Of a DNA stretch of 64,000 nt, positions 27,311 through 36,976 are shown one piece after another. Position numbers and translations under genes: made by a program. The notes below the pieces were generated by a model. The model made no database searches and was not told the DNA's origin. It saw only the letters and a list, made by a program, of their open reading frames with translations. Source of the stretch: Leptospira johnsonii (lineage in GTDB: Bacteria > Spirochaetota > Leptospiria > Leptospirales > Leptospiraceae); NCBI RefSeq assembly GCF_003112675.1, contig NZ_BFAY01000005.1:434001-498000 (forward strand), given 5' to 3'. Each line of letters opens with the position of its first letter. Position 1 is the stretch's first letter.

Positions 27311-30300
27311 TCAAGAGCATCCAGTAGTTGCCCCGCAGGACATACATTTCAAACAAGAACCGTTTCTTACCATTTCGAAAGATCCGCATTCTGTACAGGA
27401 ATCTCCAGTATATCCTTTGATCCTTGCAAGTTTGATCTCTTCCATCAAGGCAATCCCTGAAGTAGGTTTTTCCGTCCTCATCATCTGAGAGTAGGAAATC
27501 GTTTCCGGCTCGGAAGCAGGAGCAGTTTCCACTACTGCAGAAGGTGCAGGTTGCACCGCTTGCTTAGGCTGGATGGACTCGGAAGATTTTCTGGATCCGA
27601 TCTCGTCTCCTCTTAGATCTTCCGGAGCCACTTGGCCAAGATCGTATCTTCCCAGATAAGTGATCGCAAGTTCTCTGAAGATGAAATCGATCACGGAAGT
27701 ACTCATCTTGATATGTTTGTTTCCGGTCACGATACCGTTCGGTTCGAATTTGAAGAATGTGAATGCATCCACAAACTCTTCTAGTGGGACCCCATGTTGT
27801 AGACCTAAAGATACAGAGATCGCAAATGCGTTCATCAAACTTCTGAATGCTGCACCTTCTTTGTGCATATCCACGAAGATCTCTCCGAGTTGTCCGTCTT
27901 CGTATTCTCCGGTTCTTAAATAAACTTTGTGACCGCCTACGACCGCTTTTTGCGTATAACCAGCACGTCTGTTCGGAAGTTTACGTCTATGAGAGATATA
28001 CTTATAAACAATCTTTTCTGCGAATTGAGACGGATCTTTCGCAACCGCAGCTTCTGCGATCTCTTCCTGTTCTTCCAACTCGATCCCATTCAGAAGTTCC
28101 ATTACGGAATTGAGAGGTTGGGACAATTTGGATCCGTCACGGTAAAGAGCATTCGCTTTTACCATCATCTTCCAAGAGATATAATATGCACTTTTGATAT
28201 CTTCAACAGTTGCATCTTCCGGAAGGTTGATTGTTTTAGAGATCGCACCGCTGATAAACGGCTGAGCAGCAGCCATCGTGCGGATATGGGATTCGTAGGA
28301 AAGATAACGTTTTCCATATTTACCACATTTGTTCGCACAATCGAATACAGGATAATCTTTCTCTTTTAAGTAAGGCGCGTTCTCAATGGTCATTGTCCCG
28401 CATACATAGTCGTTAGCCTTATTGATATCATCCCTAGAGAAACCTAAATGTTCCAACAGATTGAACGTAAAAGAATCATATGTTTCTTTTGCAATACCAA
28501 GGTTCTTTTGTAAGAAGTTCTCACCCAAATTGAATTTGTTGAACGCAAAATTGATATCGAAAGCGTATGGAAGAGAGGATTCTACTTTTTCCAAGATCTC
28601 ATTCGTGAAACCTTTTTCTTTCAAGCTTTGGGTATTGATTACAGGCGCACCGTTTAAGGTAGCATGTCCCTTACAATAATTCACGATAGACTCAATCTCG
28701 GAAGGGGAGTATCCCAATTTACGAAGAGCCAGAGGAACGGACTGGTTAATAATTTTGAAATAACCGCCACCCGCTAATTTTTTGAATTTCACGAGAGCGA
28801 AATCAGGCTCAATTCCGGTAGTATCACAATCCATTACCAAACCAATGGTTCCGGTTGGAGCGATCACGGTAACTTGTGCGTTTCTGTACCCGGATTCTTC
28901 TCCCAATATAACCGCTTTGTCAGAATCTTCCTGAGCAGCTTTCAAAAGATAAGAAGGGCAGTATGCAGGATCAATTCCGACAGGAGTGATTGTAAGTCCT
29001 TCGTAATCTTCGGAAGGAACATTGTACGCCGCTCTTTTATGATTTCTCAGAACTCTAAGCATATGCTTTTTGTTCTTTTCATAACCAGGGAATGGTCCCA
29101 ACTCTTTTGCCATTTCCGCAGAAGTAGCGTAAGCGGTCATATGCATGATAGAAGTGATAGCACCGGTGATCGCCATAGCTTCCTTAGAATCATAAGGAAT
29201 TCCCATGATCATCAATGCGGAACCTAGGTTTGCATATCCGAGTCCAAGAGTTCTGAACTTATAGGAAAGTTCTGCAATTTCTCTGGAAGGGAACTGAGCC
29301 ATGGTCACGGAAATCTCGAGAATGATTGTCCAAAGGCGGCAAAGATAACGGAAACTTTCTACGTCGAAAACTAAGGTTTCCGGATCGATAAACTTCTGTA
29401 AGTTCGCAGAAGCCAGGTTACATGCGGTATTATCCAAGAACATGTATTCTGAACATGGATTGGAAGCGTTAATGTTTCCATCTTCTGGACAAGTATGCCA
29501 TTCGTTGATGGTAGTATGATACTGGGTTCCCGGATCGGCAGAAGACCAAGCAGCAAAGGAAATTCTATCCCAAAGATCTCTTGCTCGGATCGTTTTTACA
29601 GGTTTAGCAGCTCTTTTTTCCTTCAGAGCTTTTTCTTTTTCCGTTCTATTATATAAATGCCAAGGAAGATCCTGCTCTACAGCATTCATGAACTCATTCG
29701 GAAGACGAACGGAGTTATTGCTGTTCTGTCCGGAAACAGTATTGTATGCTTCGGATTGCCAGTCGGTGGTTAATTCTTCGAACAGGATCTCTTTGTATCC
29801 TTGTCTCGCAAGATCGATCACCCTTTTGATATAATTATCAGGGATCAGGACTTTTTTTGCTTCTACGATGGTCTTTTTAAGAGCGGAGTTCTTTTTAGGT
29901 TCGAAACGATCCTCTCCCTCCATTTCGTAACAAGCTTTCATGATCGCATTCAAATGTCTGTTGTTCAGAATGGATCCAGTCACAAGAGAAGCTACTTTCT
30001 TCTCTTCTTCTACTTTCCAATCTACGAAACGATCGATATCCGGATGGTCCACATCCAAACATACCATCTTAGCAGCGCGACGAGTGGTTCCTCCGGACTT
30101 GATCGCACCGGCAGCACGGTCTCCGATCTTTAAGAAACTCATCAAACCGGAGCTTTTTCCTCCGCCAGAAAGAGATTCGTTTTCCGCTCTCAGGTTGGAG
30201 AAGTTGGTTCCTGTTCCGGAACCGTATTTGAATAGGCGAGCCTCACGGACCCAAAGATCCATGATACCGCCTTCATTGACTAGATCGTCATCTACACTTT

Positions 30301-30904
30301 GAATAAAACATGCATGAGGTTGTGGATGTTCGTATGCGGAAGAAGATTTTACCAATTTTCCACTGGTAGGATCCACATAGAAATGTCCTTGGGACTTGCC
30401 GTCGATCCCGTACGCCCAATGTAATCCGGTATTAAACCATTGAGGGGAGTTGGGAGCAGCCATTTGAGAAGCCAGCATGAAAGAGACTTCTTCATAGAAA
30501 GTTTTCGCACTTTCTTCGTCGGAAAAATAACCGTATTTATATCCCCAATAGGTCCAACAGCCCGCTAAACGGTGGAAAACTTCCTGTGCTGATCCCTCAC
30601 CAACGAAACGATCTTCTGCTTTTAAAGAAGAAAGTTTTTCGGTGTCTGGTTCAGAGCGCTGTAACCATTCTGGAATGCCTTTTTCATCTACTTTTTTTAA
30701 GTATTTAGGCACTCCTTTACGTCTGAAATACTTCTGGGCAAGAATATCTACTGCAACTTGAGACCATTGGTCCGGAACAAGTATGTCCTTAGCTTCGAAA
30801 ACGACAGAACCGTCTGGGTTAGAGATCTTAGAATTCCTTTTAACCCAAGTTAAGTCCTTGGAAAATCCCTTCTCAGGTGAAGTGAAATGTTTATTTAGCT
30901 TCAT
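27311..30904 (-). CDS. nrdJ: Adenosylcobalamin-dependent ribonucleotide reductase (class II)
   Basis: NrdJ reduces ribonucleotides to deoxyribonucleotides with vitamin B12, oxygen-independently. The 1197-residue protein has RNR motifs [30 protein letters not shown], and [21 protein letters not shown] with its conserved Cys. A long C-terminal part ends in a zinc-type tail ([19 protein letters not shown]). I prefer ATG at 30904 over the upstream TTG because AAGGAG precedes it at a good distance. A promoter lies just upstream. No small R2-type subunit gene is nearby, as expected for class II. Confidence 0.95.
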   Translation of the reverse strand: MKLNKHFTSPEKGFSKDLTWVKRNSKISNPDGSVVFEAKDILVPDQWSQVAVDILAQKYFRRKGVPKYLKKVDEKGIPEWLQRSEPDTEKLSSLKAEDRFVGEGSAQEVFHRLAGCWTYWGYKYGYFSDEESAKTFYEEVSFMLASQMAAPNSPQWFNTGLHWAYGIDGKSQGHFYVDPTSGKLVKSSSAYEHPQPHACFIQSVDDDLVNEGGIMDLWVREARLFKYGSGTGTNFSNLRAENESLSGGGKSSGLMSFLKIGDRAAGAIKSGGTTRRAAKMVCLDVDHPDIDRFVDWKVEEEKKVASLVTGSILNNRHLNAIMKACYEMEGEDRFEPKKNSALKKTIVEAKKVLIPDNYIKRVIDLARQGYKEILFEELTTDWQSEAYNTVSGQNSNNSVRLPNEFMNAVEQDLPWHLYNRTEKEKALKEKRAAKPVKTIRARDLWDRISFAAWSSADPGTQYHTTINEWHTCPEDGNINASNPCSEYMFLDNTACNLASANLQKFIDPETLVFDVESFRYLCRLWTIILEISVTMAQFPSREIAELSYKFRTLGLGYANLGSALMIMGIPYDSKEAMAITGAITSIMHMTAYATSAEMAKELGPFPGYEKNKKHMLRVLRNHKRAAYNVPSEDYEGLTITPVGIDPAYCPSYLLKAAQEDSDKAVILGEESGYRNAQVTVIAPTGTIGLVMDCDTTGIEPDFALVKFKKLAGGGYFKIINQSVPLALRKLGYSPSEIESIVNYCKGHATLNGAPVINTQSLKEKGFTNEILEKVESSLPYAFDINFAFNKFNLGENFLQKNLGIAKETYDSFTFNLLEHLGFSRDDINKANDYVCGTMTIENAPYLKEKDYPVFDCANKCGKYGKRYLSYESHIRTMAAAQPFISGAISKTINLPEDATVEDIKSAYYISWKMMVKANALYRDGSKLSQPLNSVMELLNGIELEEQEEIAEAAVAKDPSQFAEKIVYKYISHRRKLPNRRAGYTQKAVVGGHKVYLRTGEYEDGQLGEIFVDMHKEGAAFRSLMNAFAISVSLGLQHGVPLEEFVDAFTFFKFEPNGIVTGNKHIKMSTSVIDFIFRELAITYLGRYDLGQVAPEDLRGDEIGSRKSSESIQPKQAVQPAPSAVVETAPASEPETISYSQMMRTEKPTSGIALMEEIKLARIKGYTGDSCTECGSFEMVRNGSCLKCMSCGATTGCS

Positions 30905-30931
30905 AGCATGCTCCTTATGAAACTCCGGCAA

Positions 30932-30959
30932 AATATAGTGCGTTTTTGGATTATGTCAC
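30932..30959 (-). promoter_or_regulatory. Promoter of nrdJ
   Basis: On the minus strand GTGACA (30954-30959) is followed after 16 bases by TATATT (30932-30937), each 5 of 6 to the sigma-70 consensus. Transcription would start about 20 bases before the ATG, leaving no room for a riboswitch in the leader. Confidence 0.7.
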
Positions 30960-31117
30960 GCTACTATAGCTTTCGCATTTTCAGGTAGCACTTTTCCAAA
31001 AGCTGTTCGGTTTTTGCCGGAAAAATTGTTTGTAGATCCGATCAGAAAATACCTATGTCTCGAAGATTTTTCATTGCCAGCCTGCCTCATTTCTAAAAAC
31101 TGGATCCTGCTACCACG

Positions 31118-31197
<80 letters not shown>

Positions 31198-31640
31198 TCT
31201 TTTCCCTTCCTTCAAATCTTACCAAATTTCAGCAAATTTACGATCTTCATAATAGACCCTGTAGATCCACATTTGTTTAGTCTTTTAGATATAATTTACG
31301 TTATTTTTTAAAAAATGAACCATTGGACCTATGATATCATAGGGTAAAGTTCCCAAAATCGAGGGAATTTCAGTAGGTTATTGCCTCATCTGGTTGACTA
31401 TTTTATGTAGAAGCTCCTACAAATTTACAGAGAATCCGAGAAAAAGACCGACTATTTCCTCCAAAAACGCCTTTTCTCTTACTGATTTCGCATAACAAAG
31501 GCGTTGTTAATCGAAATCAAGGGATACGGCCAAAAGTCTTTTATATAACAACCGATCGAATATAAAGAATCCTCTTATATAAGGGGTTAATAAGAATTTT
31601 TCCATTCATCATACCTAGATCCACTTTCATCCCAAACTCA
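31198..31640. other. Intergenic region with several inverted repeats
   Basis: A gene-free AT-rich stretch of more than 400 bases after the tRNA. It holds a perfect 16-base palindrome CCTATGATATCATAGG (31328-31343), a 9-base inverted repeat AACGCCTTT/AAAGGCGTT (31466-31474 and 31497-31505), a short GTAG/CTAC hairpin (31407-31420), and CCTCTTATATAAGGGG (31571-31586). No coding frame is supported. These could be operators or a small RNA for the downstream unit. Confidence 0.5.
31328..31343. repeat. Perfect 16-bp palindrome
   Basis: CCTATGATATCATAGG reads the same on both strands, in a non-coding region upstream of the first M19 unit. Its size and two-fold symmetry fit a dimeric regulator's operator, but no matching copy was seen upstream of the second unit. 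Confidence 0.55.
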
Positions 31641-31669
31641 TTGCAGGTGCCTTAGAATCCTAGTATGTT
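31641..31669 (+). promoter_or_regulatory. Putative promoter of unit 1, near-leaderless
   Basis: TTGCAG (31641-31646), 17 bases, then TATGTT (31664-31669). The proposed ATG (31677) lies 7 bases after the -10, so the transcript would be leaderless or nearly so. The same arrangement occurs before unit 2 (36939-36967). Confidence 0.5.
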
Positions 31670-31676
31670 CCTACAT

Positions 31677-32228
31677 ATGTCTTTTAGAAAAATAACCATA
31701 CTTGTTTCAGCCCTTTTGATCTCAGGTATTTTACTTTTATTGCTGGTGCCTTCTTCTTCCAAGAATGCAGCCGTTTCTAATTCCGGAAAAAACGTTTTTT
31801 CCGAAGGCTTCTCCTCATTTTCGAACATTCTTAACCTAGGCTCATTATCATCTTCCAATGAAGAAGAAGGACTTATACCTGCTTCTCTTCTCAGAAATGA
31901 AACTCCTGACAATTTATATTGGATAGCAGTGGCAACTCCTAGAGATGCCGCTGAAACAAAAGCCCAACATGAACTCAGAGAAGATTGGGCGGCTCTTTAC
32001 GGAAAGATCTACTCCAACAAAGCAACTCGTAAAGAGATAGATCAATATTATACGGCACAGATCAAGCTGCAAGAAGACCAATTGGAGCTATTGAAGATCA
32101 TGGAGGATAGATATCCGGAACGTTTGAACGACGATTCGAGAAGAATGATCCTGGCAGGCAAAGAACTATATGCTAAAAAGCTAAAAAATGTAAAAGATGA
32201 ATATGAAAAACACATAAACCAAAAATAG
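31677..32228 (+). CDS. Membrane-anchored helical periplasmic protein, copy 1
   Basis: The 183-residue protein starts with MSFRKITILVSALLIS and a single hydrophobic segment (about 6-24), giving an N-terminal membrane anchor or uncleaved signal. A Ser/Asn-rich linker follows, then a strongly helical part from about residue 75 with the conserved stretches ETPDNLYW, LYGKIYSNKATRKEID, QIKLQEDQLELL and RRMILAGKELY. No known family is recognised. Its paralogue at 36977 shares these blocks. ATG 31677 aligns with the paralogue's start and fits the promoter; ATG 31665 is possible. Always followed by the M19-like gene, it likely works with that enzyme. Confidence 0.7.
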   Translation: MSFRKITILVSALLISGILLLLLVPSSSKNAAVSNSGKNVFSEGFSSFSNILNLGSLSSSNEEEGLIPASLLRNETPDNLYWIAVATPRDAAETKAQHELREDWAALYGKIYSNKATRKEIDQYYTAQIKLQEDQLELLKIMEDRYPERLNDDSRRMILAGKELYAKKLKNVKDEYEKHINQK

Positions 32229-32242
32229 ATTTGGAGAGAATT

Positions 32243-34462
32243 ATGAATTATCGGTCAATACGAAGATCCGTATTCGGCTTCGTAGTATGTACGATGTTTT
32301 TCGCAGGAAGTGCATCCGTGTTTGCGGATCCTTATTGGGGAACATTCAAGAAGGATAGCTGCACGTCGATTTTCCCAGGCAAACGTCAGTATTCTGCCAT
32401 CCTTTACGGGATCCCTTCGGGCCAAAGTTGGGAGACTACCTGCGCTAATATGGGAGCAACCATTAACGGCCAAGTATTTACAAAGCCTAGTCGTTGTAAA
32501 AACACTGGTTTAAATATGTGGGGAGAATTCGATCTAATCGATGACTCCTGCGAGGCGAACTGGTCGGCAACAGACGATGGCGGAGGTTATAACTGGACTC
32601 ATAAAAATGACGGTTGCCAAACTTCCGGAACCTATGCGGGCAAAAGAAAATATTCTTCACGTATCTGGAACGTAGTAGGTATTACTTGGGAAGAAGCATG
32701 TGCTAAATTGCCTCTTACTATTGCAGGTAAAACTTATACAACTCCAACTCGTTGTGTGAATACCGGAACCACAGGTATGTGGGGAGAATGGTATGTTGCA
32801 GATTCCAGTTGTGAGTCCGCTCCTAAAGCTTACGCAAGAGGTACTCAGGATTCTCTCAAAAGAACAGGAACTCTTTCTGGTTATGCGGATCTTCATACTC
32901 ACCCAATGGCTCACCTAGGTTTTGGAGGAGTGATCTTCCATGGAGCTCCTTATGGAGAACCAGCAACTGCACTAGCGGATTGCCCGAGTATGTCTAACGA
33001 AGGGCATTCTGCAGGACACTCCAGAGTAGAAGCAATCGTACAAGACGATATTATCGGAGCTCTACTTTCTACTGCAAAACATGATAATAGAGGATACGCA
33101 AGTTTCCCTTATTGGCCGGCGAACAATAGCTACACTCACCAAACAATGTATTATGAGTGGGTCAAACGCGCCTACGAAGGTGGCCTCAGAACTATGGTCG
33201 TGCTTGCGGTTAACGGTGATTATATGTTCGGAGCAACGGACAATGGTCTTCCGGATATTATCAAAGGGATCGCAATTGCAACAGATCCAATTTACGATCT
33301 AAACGACATGAACACCTTACGTCGTCAAACCCAAGCAGTATATGATATGCAGACTTGGATTGATCAGAAAAGCGGCGGTGCAGGTCTTGGATGGTTCCGT
33401 ATCGTAAAAACTCCTGCAGAAGCTCAAAGTGTAATAGCGGCGGGTAAACTCGCAGTTGTCTTAGGTGCAGAAGTAGACTATCTAGTAGATTGTACTACAA
33501 CCACTTGTACTGACTCAATGATCACACAAGGTGTTCAGGAAATGTATGACGCAGGTTTACGTTATATCTTCCCGATCCACTTGAAAACCAACGGATTCGG
33601 CGGTGCAGGTCTTTACAATATCCTAGGAAGTGGAACCAAGTATGACTGTAAACACTACGGACAAGATTGTAACGTTGCTGGCTTAACTTCTTACGGACCT
33701 AAGATCATGAAAGCCCTTATGAAAAAAGGGATGATCATAGACGTGGGGCATATGTCCGCAAGATCTTTGGATGGAGCACTAACATACGCTGAACAGCAAG
33801 CATATCCAGGTATCGTAACAGGTCACACCGGAGTATATGATATGGCGAATAAAGGAAATCGTCATGAGGCAAACCCAACAGGTGCAGCACTCAAACGTAT
33901 CATTGCCTTAGGTGGAATGATCGGACTCATCCCAGGACAAGGAAATCTGGACGAGGTAGGGGAATGGAGACAAAACTCTGACGGATCCTATATCTCCCAC
34001 GCTTGTGGAGGAACCACTCAAACATTCGCACAATCCTATCAGTATCTTAGAAATCTGATCGGAGACCAAGCTTATGACGGAAGAATTACTGTCGGAACAG
34101 ACTTTAACGGATTTGCCCATATGCCTGGACCTCGTTACGGAACCCGCGCATGCCCAGGAGGAGTATCTACGATCGCTCAGCCTGATTCGGCTAAAGTAGG
34201 GTATCCTTTTGCACCGGATGCTTCCATTAGAAAAGCTGCAACTCTTTCAGCTCTTCCTTCTCTTGGAAAATATACTTTCGGGAACAGGACATTCGACTTT
34301 AATACGGAAGGAGCAGCTCATATAGGGCTTATGCCGGACTTCTTTGAAGATTTGAGACAGCAAGGCTTAAAACGTTCCGATCTGGAACCGGTTTATCGCT
34401 CTGCCGACTTCTTCACTACTATGTGGCAGAATGCAGTCACAAGAGGTGCGAGCATCCAATAA
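32243..34462 (+). CDS. Secreted M19-like metallodipeptidase with two Cys-rich modules, copy 1
   Basis: The 739-residue protein has a signal peptide (cleavage likely after SVFA, residue 28) and two repeated modules of about 65-70 residues (about 32-103 and 117-190). Each has four cysteines (40, 67, 85, 103 and 125, 153, 171, 190) and an MWGE(F/W) motif. From about 210 the protein resembles M19 membrane dipeptidases: ADLHTHP (His218, His220), GAEVDYL (Glu410), VGHMS (His503), TGHTGVYDM (His528), Arg540 and VGTDFNG (Asp620). The first motif is HxH rather than the usual HxD. ATG 32243 has GGAGAG 5 bases upstream. The substrate is unknown; dipeptides or D-amino acid peptides are possible by family. 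Confidence 0.82.
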   Translation: MNYRSIRRSVFGFVVCTMFFAGSASVFADPYWGTFKKDSCTSIFPGKRQYSAILYGIPSGQSWETTCANMGATINGQVFTKPSRCKNTGLNMWGEFDLIDDSCEANWSATDDGGGYNWTHKNDGCQTSGTYAGKRKYSSRIWNVVGITWEEACAKLPLTIAGKTYTTPTRCVNTGTTGMWGEWYVADSSCESAPKAYARGTQDSLKRTGTLSGYADLHTHPMAHLGFGGVIFHGAPYGEPATALADCPSMSNEGHSAGHSRVEAIVQDDIIGALLSTAKHDNRGYASFPYWPANNSYTHQTMYYEWVKRAYEGGLRTMVVLAVNGDYMFGATDNGLPDIIKGIAIATDPIYDLNDMNTLRRQTQAVYDMQTWIDQKSGGAGLGWFRIVKTPAEAQSVIAAGKLAVVLGAEVDYLVDCTTTTCTDSMITQGVQEMYDAGLRYIFPIHLKTNGFGGAGLYNILGSGTKYDCKHYGQDCNVAGLTSYGPKIMKALMKKGMIIDVGHMSARSLDGALTYAEQQAYPGIVTGHTGVYDMANKGNRHEANPTGAALKRIIALGGMIGLIPGQGNLDEVGEWRQNSDGSYISHACGGTTQTFAQSYQYLRNLIGDQAYDGRITVGTDFNGFAHMPGPRYGTRACPGGVSTIAQPDSAKVGYPFAPDASIRKAATLSALPSLGKYTFGNRTFDFNTEGAAHIGLMPDFFEDLRQQGLKRSDLEPVYRSADFFTTMWQNAVTRGASIQ

Positions 34463-34490
34463 AGAAATCTAAAACGAAATAGATTTTTTA

Positions 34491-34519
34491 CAGCCTGCCA
34501 AACCCTGCGGGCTTTTTTT
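34491..34519 (+). terminator. Terminator of unit 1
   Basis: AGCCTGC (34491-34497) pairs with GCGGGCT (34506-34512, one G-T), followed by eight T. It lies 28 bases after the stop of the M19-like gene and touches the end of the convergent response-regulator gene. Confidence 0.85.
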
Positions 34520-35226
34520 TATCCTAACATTTCTTTTAGAATATTATATCTAGATCTGGATAAAGCAACTTCTGCGGAATCGCCTAGAAGAACTTTAAAA
34601 TGGTTTCCTTTTCCATGTAGTATCTTCTTCACTTCGGAAAGATTGATTATAAAAGATCTATGAGAGCGGAAAAAATCGGAATTAAGTTCGGAAAGAACCG
34701 ACTCCATCGTTTTGCGTATTATTTCCTTTCGTCCAGACTTGAGATGGATCTCGGTAAAATTACCGGAAGCTTCTAAGTATAGAATGTCCTGGAATCGGAT
34801 CACTTCTATCATTCCGTCTTTTTTTAGAGAGATACTATTTTTACGTATAGAATCCGCTTTGGATGCGGACGCAGACTTCATACGATCAATTGCTGCGATA
34901 AATCTTTCTCTTGTGAATGGTTTTGCCACAAAATCCAAAACACCGAAATCAAATGCGCTTACTGCGTTTTGTTTATCCGAAGAGATAACAATCGTATAGA
35001 AGGAATCTTTTTCAGGCAACTTTAGTATCTCGTAGCCTGATTGTCCTTTTAGATTGATATCCAAAAGAAGAAGGTCGATAGGGTTTTCACGAATACTATA
35101 AAGTGCAGGAGTCAGTTCGTCGAAGGTTTTGAGAGATACTAGACTTTTTCCGAATGCCTCTCTGCAATAATGCTGGATGGTCCTTGCCATCAGTTTGTCG
35201 TCTTCGACTAAAACAGCTCTCACCAT
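34519..35226 (-). CDS. LytTR-family response regulator
   Basis: The 235-residue protein has a receiver domain (1-125) with acidic pair EDD at 8-10, phospho-Asp in LLLLDINLKG (about residue 56) and KPF (about 107). A linker leads to a LytTR DNA-binding domain (about 135-233) with IRFQDILYLEASGNFTEIHL, FFRSHRSFIINLSEVKKI and ALSRSRYNIL. LytTR regulators bind pairs of short repeats and control envelope or virulence genes in other bacteria. It lies 33 bases downstream of the kinase gene on the same strand, between the two M19 units. Confidence 0.92.
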   Translation of the reverse strand: MVRAVLVEDDKLMARTIQHYCREAFGKSLVSLKTFDELTPALYSIRENPIDLLLLDINLKGQSGYEILKLPEKDSFYTIVISSDKQNAVSAFDFGVLDFVAKPFTRERFIAAIDRMKSASASKADSIRKNSISLKKDGMIEVIRFQDILYLEASGNFTEIHLKSGRKEIIRKTMESVLSELNSDFFRSHRSFIINLSEVKKILHGKGNHFKVLLGDSAEVALSRSRYNILKEMLG

Positions 35227-35259
35227 GCTTAGCGATTTCTGTAAAAAATTCTCAAAAGG

Positions 35260-36801
35260 TCAATCTGAAATTTTGGTTCTGGCAAATAGAACAGTGAAGG
35301 TCGCTCCTTGCCCAGGTTTACTTTCCAAGCTGATCTTTGCACCGAGTAGTTCTACCAATCTATGAACTGCATAAAGCCCCACACCGCTAGAAGGTTCGTT
35401 ACCGGTAGGCTTCGCGGATAGACGAGTGAACCTGGAGAATAAAAGTTTTTTATCTTCGTCTGTGAATCCTTTTCCTTCATCTCTGATCTGGATCTGGACA
35501 AAGTCTCCATTGTCTTTTATCAATTTGGATTGAATGAATATGGAACCGCCTATAGGAGAATATTTTACCGCATTTGAAACCAAATTGTCTAAAATACTTG
35601 CGACCGCTTTTCTATCGGAACGGATCTTTAGGTCTTCTTTTTCAAATTGAGTATGAAATTGGATACGTTTTAAAGAAGCCTGGTAATCGAAGTTCTGGAT
35701 GGTAGATCTAATATAAGAATTGATATTCAAAATATTATAATCTATTTTTATATTTTCAAAACCGGAAGCTGCAATTCCGACTAGATCGTCGATATGCCCC
35801 AAAATTTTTCGGGAAGAACTTTCAATATCGGTTAGGATCTCCTTCTTCTCCTTATCCGAGAACGATTTTAGGTTTTTACGAAGGATCGTGCTAATACTCA
35901 TGATCCCTGAAAGTGGACTTTTCAGGTCGTGAACTGCAATACTGATCATATCACTCTTATTGGTATCTTCTTCTTTTAACCTTTCGTTCAAACGGATGAT
36001 CCTCTGGGTTTTGAGATAAGTATTCGCCAAAGTTAAGAAAGAAACACGATCGAAAATTAAGATCAGAAACAGAGTCACCAAAGGGTTTTGCAAAAGTACC
36101 GGTTCTCTATTTCCGCTATAATAAATAAAACTGTATAGGATCGTATAATTGATCGCGTAGATAAAATACTTAGTATGGTCCGGAAATCTAAACATGATCG
36201 CAACGCTAAACATAGCAGTGGAGAAAAGTGAAATTTCCGGAAGTCGAGGAAATACCACAACTGTGATACAGGTTCCGGTTAAGGAAAGAAGAAGGACCCC
36301 AATCCTACAAAGTAATTTGATCCGATCCAGACCCGCTCTATGCAAACGACCCGAATTCAAAAGAACATTCATCGTCAAAAAAACGGCATAAAATACCAGA
36401 TCGAATAGAACGAATGAATTGTCCTTTGCGTCCGAAAATGCATCCACGATATCATAAAATGCAAAAGGAAGAATGATGATAGGCAGGATCAGATAAACAT
36501 ATCTGAGTACGATTAAAATTTCTAAGTAAGCGTTTCGAGTAAATACGGGAGCAAAATTTACGGAAGAAAGTATCTTCGCCTTTCTATATTGTCTAAGTGC
36601 AAAACGATAATTGAGTCCGAAAAAAAATCGAAATAGCGCCCACATATTCCCAGATTTGTCCCTTTCCCTTTTAAAAAACTCCCTTTTTTGCCCAATCATT
36701 CGATTTAGGAAAACTAGTGAAAAAACTTTGTCAAAAAGATGAACAAGAAAAGCCATACATTCCAGAAAAAAGAATGAACTTATCCCCAAGAATACAAGCA
36801 A
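35260..36801 (-). CDS. Multi-pass membrane sensor histidine kinase
   Basis: The N-terminal half contains about six hydrophobic segments between residues 105 and 295 and no recognised sensor domain. The C-terminal half is a HisKA/HATPase kinase: H-box SIAVHDLKSPLSGIM (His near 292), N-box ILDNLVSNAVKYSP, G1 DEGKGF and G2 GVGLYAVHRLVELLG. Its partner is the LytTR regulator 33 bases downstream. The given start (36801) is the longest frame; ATG at 36699 or 36645 may be used, the last having GGGA nearby. Kinases paired with LytTR are usually LytS-type, so the HisKA type is unusual. Confidence 0.85.
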   Translation of the reverse strand: MLVFLGISSFFFLECMAFLVHLFDKVFSLVFLNRMIGQKREFFKRERDKSGNMWALFRFFFGLNYRFALRQYRKAKILSSVNFAPVFTRNAYLEILIVLRYVYLILPIIILPFAFYDIVDAFSDAKDNSFVLFDLVFYAVFLTMNVLLNSGRLHRAGLDRIKLLCRIGVLLLSLTGTCITVVVFPRLPEISLFSTAMFSVAIMFRFPDHTKYFIYAINYTILYSFIYYSGNREPVLLQNPLVTLFLILIFDRVSFLTLANTYLKTQRIIRLNERLKEEDTNKSDMISIAVHDLKSPLSGIMSISTILRKNLKSFSDKEKKEILTDIESSSRKILGHIDDLVGIAASGFENIKIDYNILNINSYIRSTIQNFDYQASLKRIQFHTQFEKEDLKIRSDRKAVASILDNLVSNAVKYSPIGGSIFIQSKLIKDNGDFVQIQIRDEGKGFTDEDKKLLFSRFTRLSAKPTGNEPSSGVGLYAVHRLVELLGAKISLESKPGQGATFTVLFARTKISD

Positions 36802-36938
36802 TTATCATAGAACTGCGCGTTCTAGTTTATAATTTTATGACTTAAGTACCGATTTTACTTCTTCTTTTTAGCTTCAAAAATACTAGAGCATGTTTTCAAA
36901 TATTTATAACATTTTTCTAATAAATAATTACAAAGAAT
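36802..36938. other. Divergent intergenic region between the kinase and unit 2
   Basis: An AT-rich stretch between divergent genes, with no coding frame supported. It must hold the promoter of the kinase gene on the minus strand, which I could not pin down; the unit 2 promoter lies at its right end. Confidence 0.4.
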
Positions 36939-36967
36939 TTGCATAACGGAGCGAAATGTAATATACT
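36939..36967 (+). promoter_or_regulatory. Putative promoter of unit 2, near-leaderless
   Basis: TTGCAT (36939-36944), 17 bases, then TATACT (36962-36967, 5 of 6). ATG 36977 lies 9 bases after the -10 and has no ribosome binding site, as for copy 1. Confidence 0.5.
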
Positions 36968-36976
36968 GTTCGGCCG

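Noticed and set aside
27929..28369. Long open frame antisense to nrdJ
   Set aside because: It lies inside the strongly conserved nrdJ coding region and has no start signal or codon pattern of its own. Similar shadows occur opposite other genes.
36720..36730. TTGACA-type hexamer on the minus strand inside the kinase N-terminus as its promoter
   Set aside because: No -10 at acceptable spacing was found; it would fit only if a later start codon is used, so it remains unproven.
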